From: Clostridia bacterium
GTDB taxonomy: Bacteria > Bacillota > Clostridia > Christensenellales > DTU072
Length of the DNA: 51,200 nt
Direction: 5' to 3'
Assembly: GCA_028699795.1 (NCBI GenBank)
Contig: JAQVTZ010000001.1
Span: 1-51,200, forward strand
Part shown: positions 1 through 7,357 of the stretch, piece by piece
How the letters are laid out: each line of letters opens with the position of its first letter
Position numbering within the stretch: position 1 is the stretch's first letter
Notes under the pieces: generated by a model
Told to the model about the DNA's origin: nothing
What the model saw: the letters and a program-made list of their open reading frames with translations, nothing else
The model's database searches: none
Program-made: the position numbers and the translations under genes

Positions 1-127
1 GCCGAAACCGACGCTGATTTTTCAAATCAGGGTTCGGTTTCGCCTTACTCAGCCTATCCCGCATTGTCCGCCTCGGCATTCTTTCGCGGGGCTACGCGCC
101 CCGCTATCCCCCGACCTCGCCAACGCT
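1..127. repeat. 127-bp terminal direct repeat (with 51074-51200)
   Basis: The first 127 bases are identical to the last 127 (51074-51200). The same 127-mer also occurs at 39498-39624 inside repeat copy C. An overlap of exactly this length at contig ends is what a de Bruijn assembler run at k=127 leaves on a circular contig or at a repeat vertex. If circular, the molecule is 51,073 bp and the two ends form one repeat copy. Because the 127-mer is also present internally, a linear contig broken at a repeat cannot be excluded. Confidence 0.8.
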
Positions 128-131
128 AATT

Positions 132-146
132 TCCTCACCGTGAGGA
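132..146. promoter_or_regulatory. 15-bp palindrome site 1 (TCCTCACSGTGAGGA family)
   Basis: Perfect match TCCTCACCGTGAGGA within repeat copy A, about 55 bp upstream of the -35 box of the next promoter. It is one of eleven sites spread round the plasmid; the candidate binding protein is the plasmid ParB. Confidence 0.7.
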
Positions 147-199
147 CGGGTTTTCGCGTTTCTTTTTTCGGGGAATGGTTTGTTTTTTGTCGAATGCGC

Positions 200-228
200 T
201 TGACAACGTATGTACACTATGCTATAAT
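200..228 (+). promoter_or_regulatory. promoter with shared spacer motif
   Basis: TTGACA (200-205), a 17-nt spacer containing TATGTAC, and TATAAT (223-228). It drives the gene at 278 and perhaps the following operon. It belongs to the plasmid-wide promoter family. Confidence 0.85.
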
Positions 229-277
229 TGTGTCATAGGAAATAATTATTTGGAAGCATTAAAAAGGGGGCAATTAT

Positions 278-622
278 ATGAAATTAACGACAGCGGTTCA
301 AGTCCTTAAAAAAGAACTCGCCGAGCTCGCGGCGGTCGCGGATAAAGAAAAGGTTCTTGCTATCATGATATTTGACGAAATGGCAGAATACGATGTTTCT
401 ATGATTAACAAAATTTCTCAGAGGTCTCGGCTTATTCTCGGTCTGGGCTATTCGGAGTTTTTTGCAGATACAACGTCGGACAACGAGCTTTGCGCGGCAT
501 CTGAAAAGAGAGATATTCTTTTGAAGCATCTCGGCGTTGACGCGACAAGGTTGAACGAGGAGATGCGGTCAACATATGGCAAGAGGGGTTATGGTTTGGC
601 TGAGCGCGATTTAGACTGTTAG
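278..622 (+). CDS. hypothetical protein, 114 aa
   Basis: A soluble protein of 114 aa with no family I recognise. The ATG follows a purine-rich AAAAAGGGGG stretch and lies 50 bp after a consensus promoter, so expression is well supported. The N-terminal third is predicted helical and rich in Leu, Ala and Lys; no cysteine motif, membrane segment or signal peptide is visible. It is the first gene after repeat copy A and lies in the probable leading region, so a role early after transfer is possible but unproven. The 120 bases after its stop hold only very short ORFs (for example 18 aa at 678-734) and the next promoter. Confidence 0.8.
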   Translation: MKLTTAVQVLKKELAELAAVADKEKVLAIMIFDEMAEYDVSMINKISQRSRLILGLGYSEFFADTTSDNELCAASEKRDILLKHLGVDATRLNEEMRSTYGKRGYGLAERDLDC

Positions 623-744
623 AATGCGGAGGGCTTGATTGTGTTGAACAACAGGTATTATAAGTGGGGCGGCGGGCATGAATTTTTTTAAGCTTGATGA
701 CGGAGACGATTTTTCGAGGAAGAAAAATATATAAATTCATGTAC

Positions 745-773
745 TTGACTTTATATGTACAGAGTGTTATAAT
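745..773 (+). promoter_or_regulatory. promoter with shared spacer motif
   Basis: TTGACT (745-750), a 17-nt spacer with TATGTAC and GTGT, and TATAAT (768-773). It probably drives the tightly packed operon 831-4014. Confidence 0.85.
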
Positions 774-775
774 AA

Positions 776-824
776 TAGTGTAAAGAGAGGAAGCGAGGGT
801 TTCCTCCACATCAAGAAAGCGAGG
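776..824 (+). repeat. 49-nt leader duplicated at 50351-50399
   Basis: These 49 bases are identical to 50351-50399; both lie directly after a promoter and before a start codon. The leader holds a short inverted repeat (GAGGAA, 8 nt, TTCCTC) near the predicted mRNA 5' end and finishes with the ribosome binding sequence AAGCGAGG. Confidence 0.85.
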
Positions 825-830
825 CACACC

Positions 831-1211
831 ATGAGCGAGGTTTTGATAAAAGAATACGAGTTTTCAGCGACGGCAGATTGTGACATTTACTGCGGTAACT
901 GGAGCGACGTCAAAAAAGACATTCTTGTTTATGCGGCGGAACGCATTGCCTGTTATCACGGCGACATTTTTATCACTTTTGGTCAGGTTGCCGATAGGCT
1001 GTCTGACAAAAACCTTCTTTCCCAGAATTTGAACATACGGGTTTATATTCACGGGTACGGTGCTGATTATGTAGATATAGATAACCCTTGCTATGACACT
1101 GAAAATAGGGATATGTTGAAAAGGGCTGTTGAACACAAGGGCGTGGTTATGTCGATAAAAAGAGCGGCGGGGGGCAACACGGTTGCCGTGCGCATCGAGG
1201 AGGCTTTATGA
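831..1211 (+). CDS. hypothetical protein, 126 aa
   Basis: First gene of a packed operon; the ATG lies 6 nt after the AAGCGAGG ribosome binding sequence of the duplicated leader. The product is a soluble 126-aa protein of mixed alpha/beta character with an acidic central part (residues about 75-95) and no recognised motif. The next gene overlaps it by 4 bp (ATGA), so translation is probably coupled. No family assignment is offered. The promoter, the leader shared with the SSB-like gene at 50408 and the leading-region position suggest co-expression with establishment functions. Confidence 0.8.
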   Translation: MSEVLIKEYEFSATADCDIYCGNWSDVKKDILVYAAERIACYHGDIFITFGQVADRLSDKNLLSQNLNIRVYIHGYGADYVDIDNPCYDTENRDMLKRAVEHKGVVMSIKRAAGGNTVAVRIEEAL

Positions 1212-1786
1212 TTCCCAATGTATATCTAACGTTTATGAGGGATGCGGAGTATGTCTCTGTTTCAATGGACTCTCACATCGAAATTCGAGATTACGTCTCC
1301 GTTGTTGATTGGCTTACGTTTGAGCCGATGCGGGATGGTGAGTTTCCAAAGCGGGTGTGCCGCATTTTGGGAGACGGGCTGTATGGCGGCGTTTATGGGG
1401 TGCAGGAGTCTCTGACTACTCGTGCGGCTGTTTTTGCGTGGCGGATGAAATTCTGGGCGAATGCAAAGATTTATGTGCGCGAAGGATTGGAAGCCCCGTG
1501 GGTCGACATGAACGTGATTCCGTGGGAAGAAGGGGAAGCTCGAGAGGTTGAGACCGAGCAACTCCATATGACAGAACAAGAGGAGGTGCTCGTGGCGTCT
1601 CATGCCGAAAATCTTTGTGATGCCGATGGTGTTATCAAAGATTCTGTTGAATGGGTTGAGGCGGTTCTTGTTTGGGCGAACGTTCATGAGGCGGGCAGGG
1701 CTAAAAAGAAAGAGGAGCTCGAGCGGCTTTGGGGAAACGACGTCAAGTGCGGCATTATAATTTCCCAGAAAAAGGAGACAGAGTGA
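1208..1786 (+). CDS. hypothetical protein, 192 aa
   Basis: A 192-aa soluble protein that starts within the stop codon of the upstream gene (ATGA overlap). It has many Trp and Glu residues and a charged C-terminal helix (about 165-190, rich in Glu and Lys). There is no signal peptide, membrane span or catalytic motif that I recognise. It overlaps the signal peptidase gene by 4 bp (GTGA), placing it firmly in the same operon. Function unknown. Confidence 0.8.
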   Translation: MIPNVYLTFMRDAEYVSVSMDSHIEIRDYVSVVDWLTFEPMRDGEFPKRVCRILGDGLYGGVYGVQESLTTRAAVFAWRMKFWANAKIYVREGLEAPWVDMNVIPWEEGEAREVETEQLHMTEQEEVLVASHAENLCDADGVIKDSVEWVEAVLVWANVHEAGRAKKKEELERLWGNDVKCGIIISQKKETE

Positions 1787-2307
1787 GTCCTGCGCAGAAC
1801 GTTAAAACGGAAAGAGGGATTACAAAACGCGACTTCGTTACCTTTGTTCTTTTTCTTTTTGGGGTTGTGGGAATATTCATATTTCGTGCAACGGTGCTCG
1901 ATAGGGTTATGGTCGATGGAGACAGCATGTACCCTACTCTTTCTAATTCTGACGTTTTGTGGGCGACTCCCTTTTCCTCCGAGTCGGTTGAACGAGGAGA
2001 TATTGTTGTTGTTATGATGAACGGAAAAAAATGTATTAAGCGGGTTGTGGCGTTGCCTCTTGATTCTGTTGTTATTACAAACGGAACGGTTTATGTAAAT
2101 GGAACGGCGGAGGGGAGCGACGGCGGGGCGGGAACAGAATGTTCTCTTGTTCTTTCCGAAAACGAATATTATGTGATTGGAGATAACCGTAGCGTTAGTG
2201 GCGATTCTCGCGTTTTTGGTTCGTTGTCAAAAGATGATATGAAGGGTATTGTTTGGATTCGCATTTATCCTTTTGGGGATGCGGGGGAGGTAAGGGATGA
2301 ATATTAA
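1783..2307 (+). CDS. lepB: signal peptidase I (S26 family)
   Basis: Type I signal peptidase that would cleave secretory signal peptides on the outer face of the membrane. With the GTG start at 1783, chosen for the AAGGAG at 1772-1777 and the 4-bp overlap with the upstream stop, it has 174 aa: one membrane span at about 19-38, the nucleophile serine in GDSMYPTL (Ser48), the general-base lysine in the IKRVVALP box (Lys86) and the conserved GDNR box near the C-terminus. All catalytic parts are present and the length suits a Gram-positive SipS-type enzyme. It may serve the exported plasmid proteins (for example the one encoded at 19151), which is inference. A start at 1729 would lack a ribosome binding site. 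Confidence 0.92.
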   Translation: MSPAQNVKTERGITKRDFVTFVLFLFGVVGIFIFRATVLDRVMVDGDSMYPTLSNSDVLWATPFSSESVERGDIVVVMMNGKKCIKRVVALPLDSVVITNGTVYVNGTAEGSDGGAGTECSLVLSENEYYVIGDNRSVSGDSRVFGSLSKDDMKGIVWIRIYPFGDAGEVRDEY

Positions 2308-2617
2308 AGTTTTGCTTTACAAGAAGGGTTTAATCGACCCCGAGACAGTTGAGACAGATGCGACTATGTTTAACGAGTTGGTGGGCGGCGCTCCTCGCAT
2401 GAAAGAGTTGGTAGGCGGGCTGTGCTTTATATGGAGTGATTCTCCGAGAGAGAAGAGTGTTCGCAATGTGTTTTTGCCCGTTTACAATAATTCTAGGGTT
2501 GAGGTTGTTCCAATGCGAGTGGAGAGCAATTACTTGATTTGTGGTTTCTGTGATGGGGTGTATTGTGATTATCCCGAGGATATGAAGGGGGAGCTCAAGT
2601 CTATCTTTGGTTTTTAA
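2297..2617 (+). CDS. DUF3846-like small protein
   Basis: A 106-aa soluble protein overlapping the end of the signal peptidase gene by 11 bp. Its plan, a short beta start (IKVLLY), a LVGG repeat in the first half and a later segment with an asparagine-rich turn, recalls the DUF3846 proteins common on phages and conjugative elements of Bacillota, whose function is unknown. The resemblance is judged by eye only and is weak. Confidence 0.7.
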   Translation: MNIKVLLYKKGLIDPETVETDATMFNELVGGAPRMKELVGGLCFIWSDSPREKSVRNVFLPVYNNSRVEVVPMRVESNYLICGFCDGVYCDYPEDMKGELKSIFGF

Positions 2618-2629
2618 GGGGTGTTTTTA

Positions 2630-2803
2630 ATGCAACGTCGATGTATTGGATATGGTATTTTTAGGGGCGTGTGTCCGAATGCGGTTGACCCTCGCCGCGG
2701 AACTTTGTTTTGCGGTCGTTGTGAAAGCCTTCGTGATGCTCAGGGTTCGGGGGGCGGCATCGGAGACAAGTTTCTTGAAATACGACATGACGATGAAAGG
2801 TAG
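2630..2803 (+). CDS. small zinc-ribbon-like protein, 57 aa
   Basis: The ATG at 2630 is preferred over a GTG at 2621 because the AAGGGG at 2616-2621 sits 8 nt before it. The 57-aa basic protein carries four cysteines (5, 15, 28, 31), the last two as CGRC, which could form one zinc-binding knuckle. It is the fifth gene of the operon and has no recognised family. It might bind nucleic acid or act as an adaptor; neither can be shown. Confidence 0.65.
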   Translation: MQRRCIGYGIFRGVCPNAVDPRRGTLFCGRCESLRDAQGSGGGIGDKFLEIRHDDER

Positions 2804-2811
2804 AATTATTT

Positions 2812-3162
2812 ATGTTTGATTTTTTTCGGGATATGTTTGACGAGGTAAGGGGTGTTGACCCTAATAAGGTTCGCCTCGAAAGAGCGAACAAGAAGGAAGC
2901 GGAAAAAGAAGCGCGGTATATCTTTACTAAAAAAATGAAGGTTGCTGTTTACGGTTTTGGAATGCTCTATATCGTTATGTCGTGTTTTGTTTTATTTGGC
3001 GGCGGCGTTTCTTTATGGAGAGGCGCATTACAGGTTTGGATGTCTGTTCTCGCGGGAGTGGCTATGCTCAGTTTGGTTACAAAAACAAAGCAGGGTGAAG
3101 TCGCTTCGGCAATTACTATTTTTGTTTTTGTTTGTTTTCTTTTGGGCTCGATAATGATTTGA
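2812..3162 (+). CDS. membrane protein, about 116 aa
   Basis: The N-terminal 45 residues are charged and cytoplasmic in character (many Lys, Glu, Arg). They are followed by about three hydrophobic segments at residues 44-66, 70-88 and 97-116, the last running to the C-terminus. Positive residues before the first span suggest a cytoplasmic N-terminus. No family is recognised. It lies 8 bp after the zinc-ribbon gene in the same operon. Confidence 0.75.
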   Translation: MFDFFRDMFDEVRGVDPNKVRLERANKKEAEKEARYIFTKKMKVAVYGFGMLYIVMSCFVLFGGGVSLWRGALQVWMSVLAGVAMLSLVTKTKQGEVASAITIFVFVCFLLGSIMI

Positions 3163-3173
3163 GGGGTATATAA

Positions 3174-3626
3174 ATGCGTGTTTATATTTCACCAGAAGAC
3201 ATGAAGGTTCTGCGTCGGATTGCTAATGACAACGAGGTTTCTGTTTCTGAGCTCGGGGTTTTTCTTGCGCGTAGCCTTTCGTCGGATAAAGGAATTGCTG
3301 TTCGTTTATCTGACGATGAATATGGTTATATTTATTCGAAGTCGATGGAAACGGGCATGTCGATGTCGCGGTTTTGTTCTCTTGCTTGTCGCTCATTTCT
3401 TAATGTTTCGGAAGGCGTTAAGATTGAAAGTTTATATTGCGACAATCATTCTTCGTCTTTGCGCAAAAAGCGTATTGAGGTTAAGCTTATAAGTAATAAC
3501 GATATGTTTCGGGTAGAGTCTTTGTCGTATCAATACGGAATTAAGGTCTCGACTCTAATTAGATACTGTTCGCTACGATTTGATGGTTCGCATTTTGATG
3601 CGGGAAAGGACTATCGTGATGGATGA
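3174..3626 (+). CDS. protein with three ribbon-helix-helix-like repeats
   Basis: The 150-aa protein shows the same pattern three times: a short beta strand (VYIS, AVRLS, EVKLI), a helix, a turn with Gly or Asn followed by VS/MS, and a second helix. Repeats lie at about 1-36, 41-77 and 101-137. This is the ribbon-helix-helix plan of MobC- and Arc-type DNA-binding proteins, which normally dimerise from one copy per chain. Three in one chain is unusual. A related two-repeat protein is encoded at 34918. Likely a DNA-binding regulator or an accessory factor near oriT, about 450 bp downstream. No exact family is assigned. Confidence 0.65.
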   Translation: MRVYISPEDMKVLRRIANDNEVSVSELGVFLARSLSSDKGIAVRLSDDEYGYIYSKSMETGMSMSRFCSLACRSFLNVSEGVKIESLYCDNHSSSLRKKRIEVKLISNNDMFRVESLSYQYGIKVSTLIRYCSLRFDGSHFDAGKDYRDG

Positions 3627-4014
3627 CGAGAAATACATTAACTGTCGCATTTATACAGAAGAAGAGGCGAAGAATCATCCGCTCATTATTGCAAGAGACC
3701 GATTGATTAAAAAGCGCTCAGAACGCAAGGAATCGTTCTTGCGGTTTTTGCGTTTTGTTGTCTGCTCTCCGATATCCATAGCTTTCAAAGGGTTGGCGTT
3801 TTTTACCAAGTTGGCTAGTGTTCTTCTTTCTATTGGATTGCCCTATGGTGTTTATTGCGCATATCGGGTTGTTCGCGACATGATGAATGGCGTTGATTTA
3901 TTTGACGCTTCTCATTTCAAAGGGCTTCTCATTTTTATGGCATTTCCTTTTTTGGGGTTTGCTCTTTCATATTTGTTTACTGCAATATCGTCCAAAGCAG
4001 AGGATATATTGTGA
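3619..4014 (+). CDS. membrane protein, 131 aa
   Basis: The ATG at 3619 is chosen because GGGAAAGGA at 3602-3610 lies 8 nt upstream and the gene overlaps the previous one; a start at 3580 would add 13 residues without a ribosome binding site. The first 45 residues are charged. Hydrophobic segments follow at about 44-85 (one or two spans) and 99-122. It is the last gene before oriT. No family recognised. Confidence 0.7.
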   Translation: MDDEKYINCRIYTEEEAKNHPLIIARDRLIKKRSERKESFLRFLRFVVCSPISIAFKGLAFFTKLASVLLSIGLPYGVYCAYRVVRDMMNGVDLFDASHFKGLLIFMAFPFLGFALSYLFTAISSKAEDIL

Positions 4015-4079
4015 TTATTTATTTTTACGAGTAGTTGAAAATATTCAAAATTTAGCGCATTATAAATATGCCCTTAACG

Positions 4080-4180
4080 TTATATAGCAAGCATAGGTAA
4101 TTGTGCGCACACAATGACCGCTTGCTAGCCACATGACATAACGTCATGTTGGGGCAAAGCCCCCTAAAACCCCCTTTCGC
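4080..4180 (+). other. oriT: probable origin of transfer (oriT)
   Basis: This stretch without a gene, just upstream of the mobilisation genes, has nested inverted repeats: AGCAAGC (4086-4092) with GCTTGCT (4120-4126); ATTGTG with CACAAT inside it; ACATGAC (4131-4137) with GTCATGT (4143-4149); and GGGGC-AAA-GCCCC (4151-4163), followed by a C-rich tail. A cluster of this kind next to mobC and a MOBP-type relaxase is typical of oriT. The nick site cannot be placed from sequence alone. Confidence 0.65.
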
Positions 4181-4250
4181 ATCATCGTCGCCGCGATGTC
4201 TGCCTGTCAATATTCGACCATGCGAACATTAACCATCAATACGATACTCG

Positions 4251-4265
4251 TCCTCACCGTGAGGA
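4251..4265. promoter_or_regulatory. 15-bp palindrome site 2
   Basis: Perfect TCCTCACCGTGAGGA, intergenic, between oriT and the small membrane protein gene at 4281. It could link a repressor to expression of the mobilisation genes. Confidence 0.7.
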
Positions 4266-4280
4266 TTTGGGAGAATGATA

Positions 4281-4454
4281 ATGAAGTTGCCAATTTACTA
4301 TTTGATTGTTTATTCGGTAATCCTCGCATTGTTTTTCGCGAGCATTCTTGTAAATAAAAAGGTTGGTTCTAATGTTCGAATGAAAATATTATATAAAATC
4401 GTCAACGTAATTTTGTGGGCGACGATGTATGTTGTCGTGTTGCTGTTTGCATAA
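4281..4454 (+). CDS. small membrane protein upstream of mobC, 57 aa
   Basis: A short ORF with a GGGAG ribosome binding sequence 8 nt before the ATG at 4281 (an in-frame ATG at 4275 is too close). The 57-aa product has two hydrophobic segments, about 5-24 and 40-57, joined by a basic loop (NKKVGSNVR), so it should be a hairpin-type inner membrane protein. Its stop codon lies within the mobC ribosome binding sequence TAAGGAG, so the two are probably translated together. It may be an accessory of transfer; no family recognised. Confidence 0.65.
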   Translation: MKLPIYYLIVYSVILALFFASILVNKKVGSNVRMKILYKIVNVILWATMYVVVLLFA

Positions 4455-4464
4455 GGAGTTGAAC

Positions 4465-4815
4465 ATGAAAAAATCATTCAGACATAGAGAATACAGGTTG
4501 TGTTTGTTTTTACTCGAAGAGGAAAAAGTTATGTTGGATAAAAAGGCTGATGAAGCAGGGATGTCTAAATCCGAGCTCGTTCGGAACTTAATAATGTATG
4601 GCGCGGCGCACGAGCGACATAAGTTTTCTAACGAATACGCGGGAAAGATTCTTTATGAAATAAATCGAATTGGAAACAATCTTAATCAGATTGCGTATGT
4701 TGCAAACAGCACAAAACATTTTAGTCGCGACGAGTTTGACAAGATGGTTAAGAGCTATAACGACCTTTTGAGTTATTACACAGAATACATGGTTGATTCG
4801 GAAGAGGGGGCATAA
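4465..4815 (+). CDS. mobC: MobC-type relaxosome accessory protein
   Basis: MobC proteins bind oriT and help the relaxase open the nick region. The 116-aa product has an N-terminal ribbon-helix-helix-like part (about 10-50, with GMSKSELVRNLI) and the family signature INRIGNNLNQIA at about residue 70. The ATG at 4465 is chosen because TAAGGAG lies just upstream; a start at 4429 would run back through the previous gene. Its stop overlaps the relaxase start by one base (TAATG), the usual mobC-relaxase arrangement. Confidence 0.92.
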   Translation: MKKSFRHREYRLCLFLLEEEKVMLDKKADEAGMSKSELVRNLIMYGAAHERHKFSNEYAGKILYEINRIGNNLNQIAYVANSTKHFSRDEFDKMVKSYNDLLSYYTEYMVDSEEGA

Positions 4816-6677
4816 TGGCAACCACTAGAATTCATTCAATTACGTCTACGCCCAAAGCCGCACTCGATTATGTTGTTGCCGACAAGGTAGAGATGTTTGA
4901 TTCGGAGGACATGTTGAACAAGAACGTTCTTTATGTTCTTGAAGGAGAGCACGTTGTTCGATATCCTACCTTGTCTTCGTTTGTTTTTAATTTATCGGGC
5001 GCAAGTTTTTATTCTGGGAACGTAGACCGTGAGCCATATAAAGTCTATCAGTCGTTAGAGGCGTTTGCGAAAGAGAAGGGAAAATATCACCAAGATGCGT
5101 TTGACACGAAGTCGGGACGTGAGGTTTCAATGTGGCACTTGCATCAGAGTTTCAACGGGAATGAGGTTGCTCCTCATGTTGCGCATGAGATTGGAATAAA
5201 GCTTGCGGAAAAATTATTTGCGGGTCATGCCGTTACCGTTTCAACACACACGAACACGAACAACGTTCATAATCACTTTATTATTTCGGCATGGAACGAC
5301 AAAGGATTGAAGTGGAATAACAGCAATAATAACTATCGCTTAATTCGAAATACGAGCGACCGCTTGTGCGAAGAGTATGGTCTTCACGTTCTCGATTCGA
5401 CGAAGGAATATCGCCTTAATATGTATGTAGACAAACAAGGCGTATCGAGAGCGTTCGAGCCAACAAGTCGTAAAATAGATATTATAACGGAACGTGATGT
5501 CGGCGTTTCTTTGCCCGATGATGTTTCTGGGTATCGACAAACCGATGCGTATGTTGATGCGGTTGTAAAAAAAGAGTCCGTTTCGGAAACAATAAAAAAA
5601 GATATTGACGCGGCGTTACCGTCATGTGCATCGTATGACGACCTCTTGCATCGTCTTCGTGAAATGGGTTACTCCATTCGCGACAAAAAGAAATCTGGTG
5701 AGTGGCGTGAACATATTTCTTATCAGCCGCCTTCCGCTCTTAAAGGAACAAGGGAAAATAAAATCGGGGATGGATATTACTATACGCGAGAGAATCTTAC
5801 ATCTGTAATCGAAGGGGCTTCTCGCGAAGCGCCGTCCGTCTCTATCGTTTCTGACGTTCCGTATGTCGAAGAATATGTTTATCCTGCTTGTATGACCCGC
5901 GCTTTGAATGATGACTATAAGGCGGTAATTGACTCCGCCTCGTCTTCTATATCCGTTGTTCCTCGGTCGTCGTTTGAAAAAGAAATCGTTACGCATATTC
6001 GTAAGGACGACAATTATTTGCGGCGCATTTCTGACAGCATAAGTAATGTTTCTGCTTCGAAAAGCAAGCCCGCCGTGTCTGCATCTTCTCCGTTGAGAGA
6101 CCATTCCTCTCGGAAGGACAGGTTGATTGAGGACATTCAAAACGGTCTTCGAAGCTTGCGCTATATTGAGACCCATAACGTTTCTGGTATAGGTCACATG
6201 GTTGTAATTTATTCTGCGGCAAAAGAAAATCATCGAAAGGCGCTCGTTGAATTTTCAAGCGCAGAAAAGGCATTGTCTCAAGTTGCCCGTCTCGTTTCCG
6301 TCCCCGATGATGCTCGGAGGTTGGCTAACAGCATTCAGTCGAATAAGGACGACGTTTCTTACCAAATCGAAAACTTATCGGGTGACTCGGAATTACTTCA
6401 AGAATATAACACTCTTATTGCCCGTCATAAACTTGATGACCCTTCCGTTATGAGCGAGCTTCGTTTGAAGCATGATGAATTTTCTGCGAGGCGCGATGAT
6501 ATTCGTTCCTTAATTCGAAAGGCGTCGAATGATGTCCTTGAGGTAGAAATTTGCCTACACACTTTCGAGCGAATATACGGAAAGGAATATGTGCGCGACG
6601 TGGTGTCCGCCTCACGTCAAACGGACGAGGCTCAGAGGGACGACAAGGAACGGGGCGATAAAAACAGGTCTCGCTAA
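4815..6677 (+). CDS. mobA: MOBP-type relaxase
   Basis: Relaxase that would nick one strand at oriT, stay attached to the 5' end through a tyrosine and pilot it to the coupling protein. The N-terminal 200 aa match the relaxase/mobilisation nuclease domain: candidate tyrosine Tyr19 and the three-histidine metal motif with His145, His152 and His154 (STHTNTNNVHNHF). Residues from about 220 on are Ser-rich and charged, with helical coiled-coil-like stretches at about 430-590. The length of 620 aa is normal for a MOBP relaxase. It is translationally coupled to mobC, and oriT lies 0.7 kb upstream. Confidence 0.94.
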   Translation: MATTRIHSITSTPKAALDYVVADKVEMFDSEDMLNKNVLYVLEGEHVVRYPTLSSFVFNLSGASFYSGNVDREPYKVYQSLEAFAKEKGKYHQDAFDTKSGREVSMWHLHQSFNGNEVAPHVAHEIGIKLAEKLFAGHAVTVSTHTNTNNVHNHFIISAWNDKGLKWNNSNNNYRLIRNTSDRLCEEYGLHVLDSTKEYRLNMYVDKQGVSRAFEPTSRKIDIITERDVGVSLPDDVSGYRQTDAYVDAVVKKESVSETIKKDIDAALPSCASYDDLLHRLREMGYSIRDKKKSGEWREHISYQPPSALKGTRENKIGDGYYYTRENLTSVIEGASREAPSVSIVSDVPYVEEYVYPACMTRALNDDYKAVIDSASSSISVVPRSSFEKEIVTHIRKDDNYLRRISDSISNVSASKSKPAVSASSPLRDHSSRKDRLIEDIQNGLRSLRYIETHNVSGIGHMVVIYSAAKENHRKALVEFSSAEKALSQVARLVSVPDDARRLANSIQSNKDDVSYQIENLSGDSELLQEYNTLIARHKLDDPSVMSELRLKHDEFSARRDDIRSLIRKASNDVLEVEICLHTFERIYGKEYVRDVVSASRQTDEAQRDDKERGDKNRSR

Positions 6678-6745
6678 TTGTTTTGTTACTAACTTAATTA
6701 CACTTTCACAACTTCAACACTAATTTGGAGTCGTATTCAAAAAAA

Positions 6746-6777
6746 ACAAGCCGCTCAGGTTCTCACGGGCGGCTTGT
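6746..6777. terminator. bidirectional Rho-independent terminator
   Basis: The stem ACAAGCCGC / GCGGCTTGT (9 bp, 14-nt loop) is flanked on the left by eight A residues, giving a T-run for leftward transcripts, and on the right by a short T-rich stretch. It separates the convergent relaxase gene and HU operon. Confidence 0.85.
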
Positions 6778-6799
6778 TTCGTGTTTGTTGTTCGTTGCC

Positions 6800-7030
6800 T
6801 CATTCTTTTAACTTATTCTTTGTTTCGCGCAGGAGAGGCTTTGCAGGCTTAAATACGGGCATTGCCTTTGAATCTGTCTTGAGTGTTCCAAAGTTGGCGA
6901 TTGAGACTTCATCCCCTTGTATAAGGGCGCTTGCAATTACCTCGAAGGTCGCTTCGATTGCGATGACCGCATCTTTCATAGACAGTCCTGTTTTTTTAGA
7001 AATTCGCGAAGCAAGTTCCGATTTTCTCAT
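6800..7030 (-). CDS. HU-family DNA-binding protein, short form
   Basis: Histone-like protein: N-terminal helices (KSELASRISKKTGLS) and the NFGTL core are clear. At 76 aa it is shorter than the usual 90 aa. The segment between NFGTL and the C-terminal FKPAKPL helix lacks the RxGRNPxTG stretch that forms the DNA-embracing arm. It may dimerise and bind DNA weakly or pair with host HU; this is inference. Last gene of the leftward SSB-like operon from 8138, ending at the shared terminator. Confidence 0.88.
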   Translation of the reverse strand: MRKSELASRISKKTGLSMKDAVIAIEATFEVIASALIQGDEVSIANFGTLKTDSKAMPVFKPAKPLLRETKNKLKE

Positions 7031-7057
7031 TGCGACCTCTCCTTGTGTTGTGATTCT

Positions 7058-7345
7058 TTACATTTCGTCTTCGTCGGTTGGGATGTCGCCGGCGGCGGAT
7101 TCCGTAAAGGAGGTTTGAAAGGGAATTTCTTTTTTGATTTCGTTCCACTCTTCATCCGTCAGTCGGGTAACTTTTGCCGAGAGCTCTTCGAGCATGGCGA
7201 TAATATCGGCGTCATTGCTGACGTTTCGAGCGTAAGTCATCGCCTTGACTACGCTCTCTTTTGTGAATTTGGAAAGCGGCGTTCCTGTTTGTGCAGAGTT
7301 GAGATAGAGTTTTTCGATGTCCGTAAAAATATCCGATTTTATCAT
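7058..7345 (-). CDS. hypothetical protein, 95 aa
   Basis: Acidic, helical 95-aa protein, third in the leftward operon SSB-like / winged-helix / this / HU. A leucine-containing helix covers about 50-75 and the tail is rich in Asp and Glu, somewhat like SSB tails. No family recognised. Start supported by AAGGAG about 7 nt upstream on the minus strand. Confidence 0.75.
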   Translation of the reverse strand: MIKSDIFTDIEKLYLNSAQTGTPLSKFTKESVVKAMTYARNVSNDADIIAMLEELSAKVTRLTDEEWNEIKKEIPFQTSFTESAAGDIPTDEDEM

Positions 7346-7357
7346 TATGATTTCTCC

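Larger units (their letters stand above)
1..228 (+). repeat. structured intergenic repeat, copy A (3' part)
   Basis: This is the downstream part of a hairpin-rich repeat; on a circular molecule it continues copy F at the window end. It contains a long imperfect hairpin (CGAAACCG pairing with CGGTTTCG, inner CTGATTT with AAATCAG), the perfect hairpin GCGGGGC-TACGC-GCCCCGC and one copy of the 15-bp palindrome. It ends in the promoter for the gene at 278. Its tail matches copy D (47060) rather than copies C and E. Confidence 0.85.

Noticed and set aside
5622..6233. 203-aa leftward ORF inside the relaxase gene
   Set aside because: A shadow of the relaxase reading frame with no ribosome binding site or recognisable protein features.
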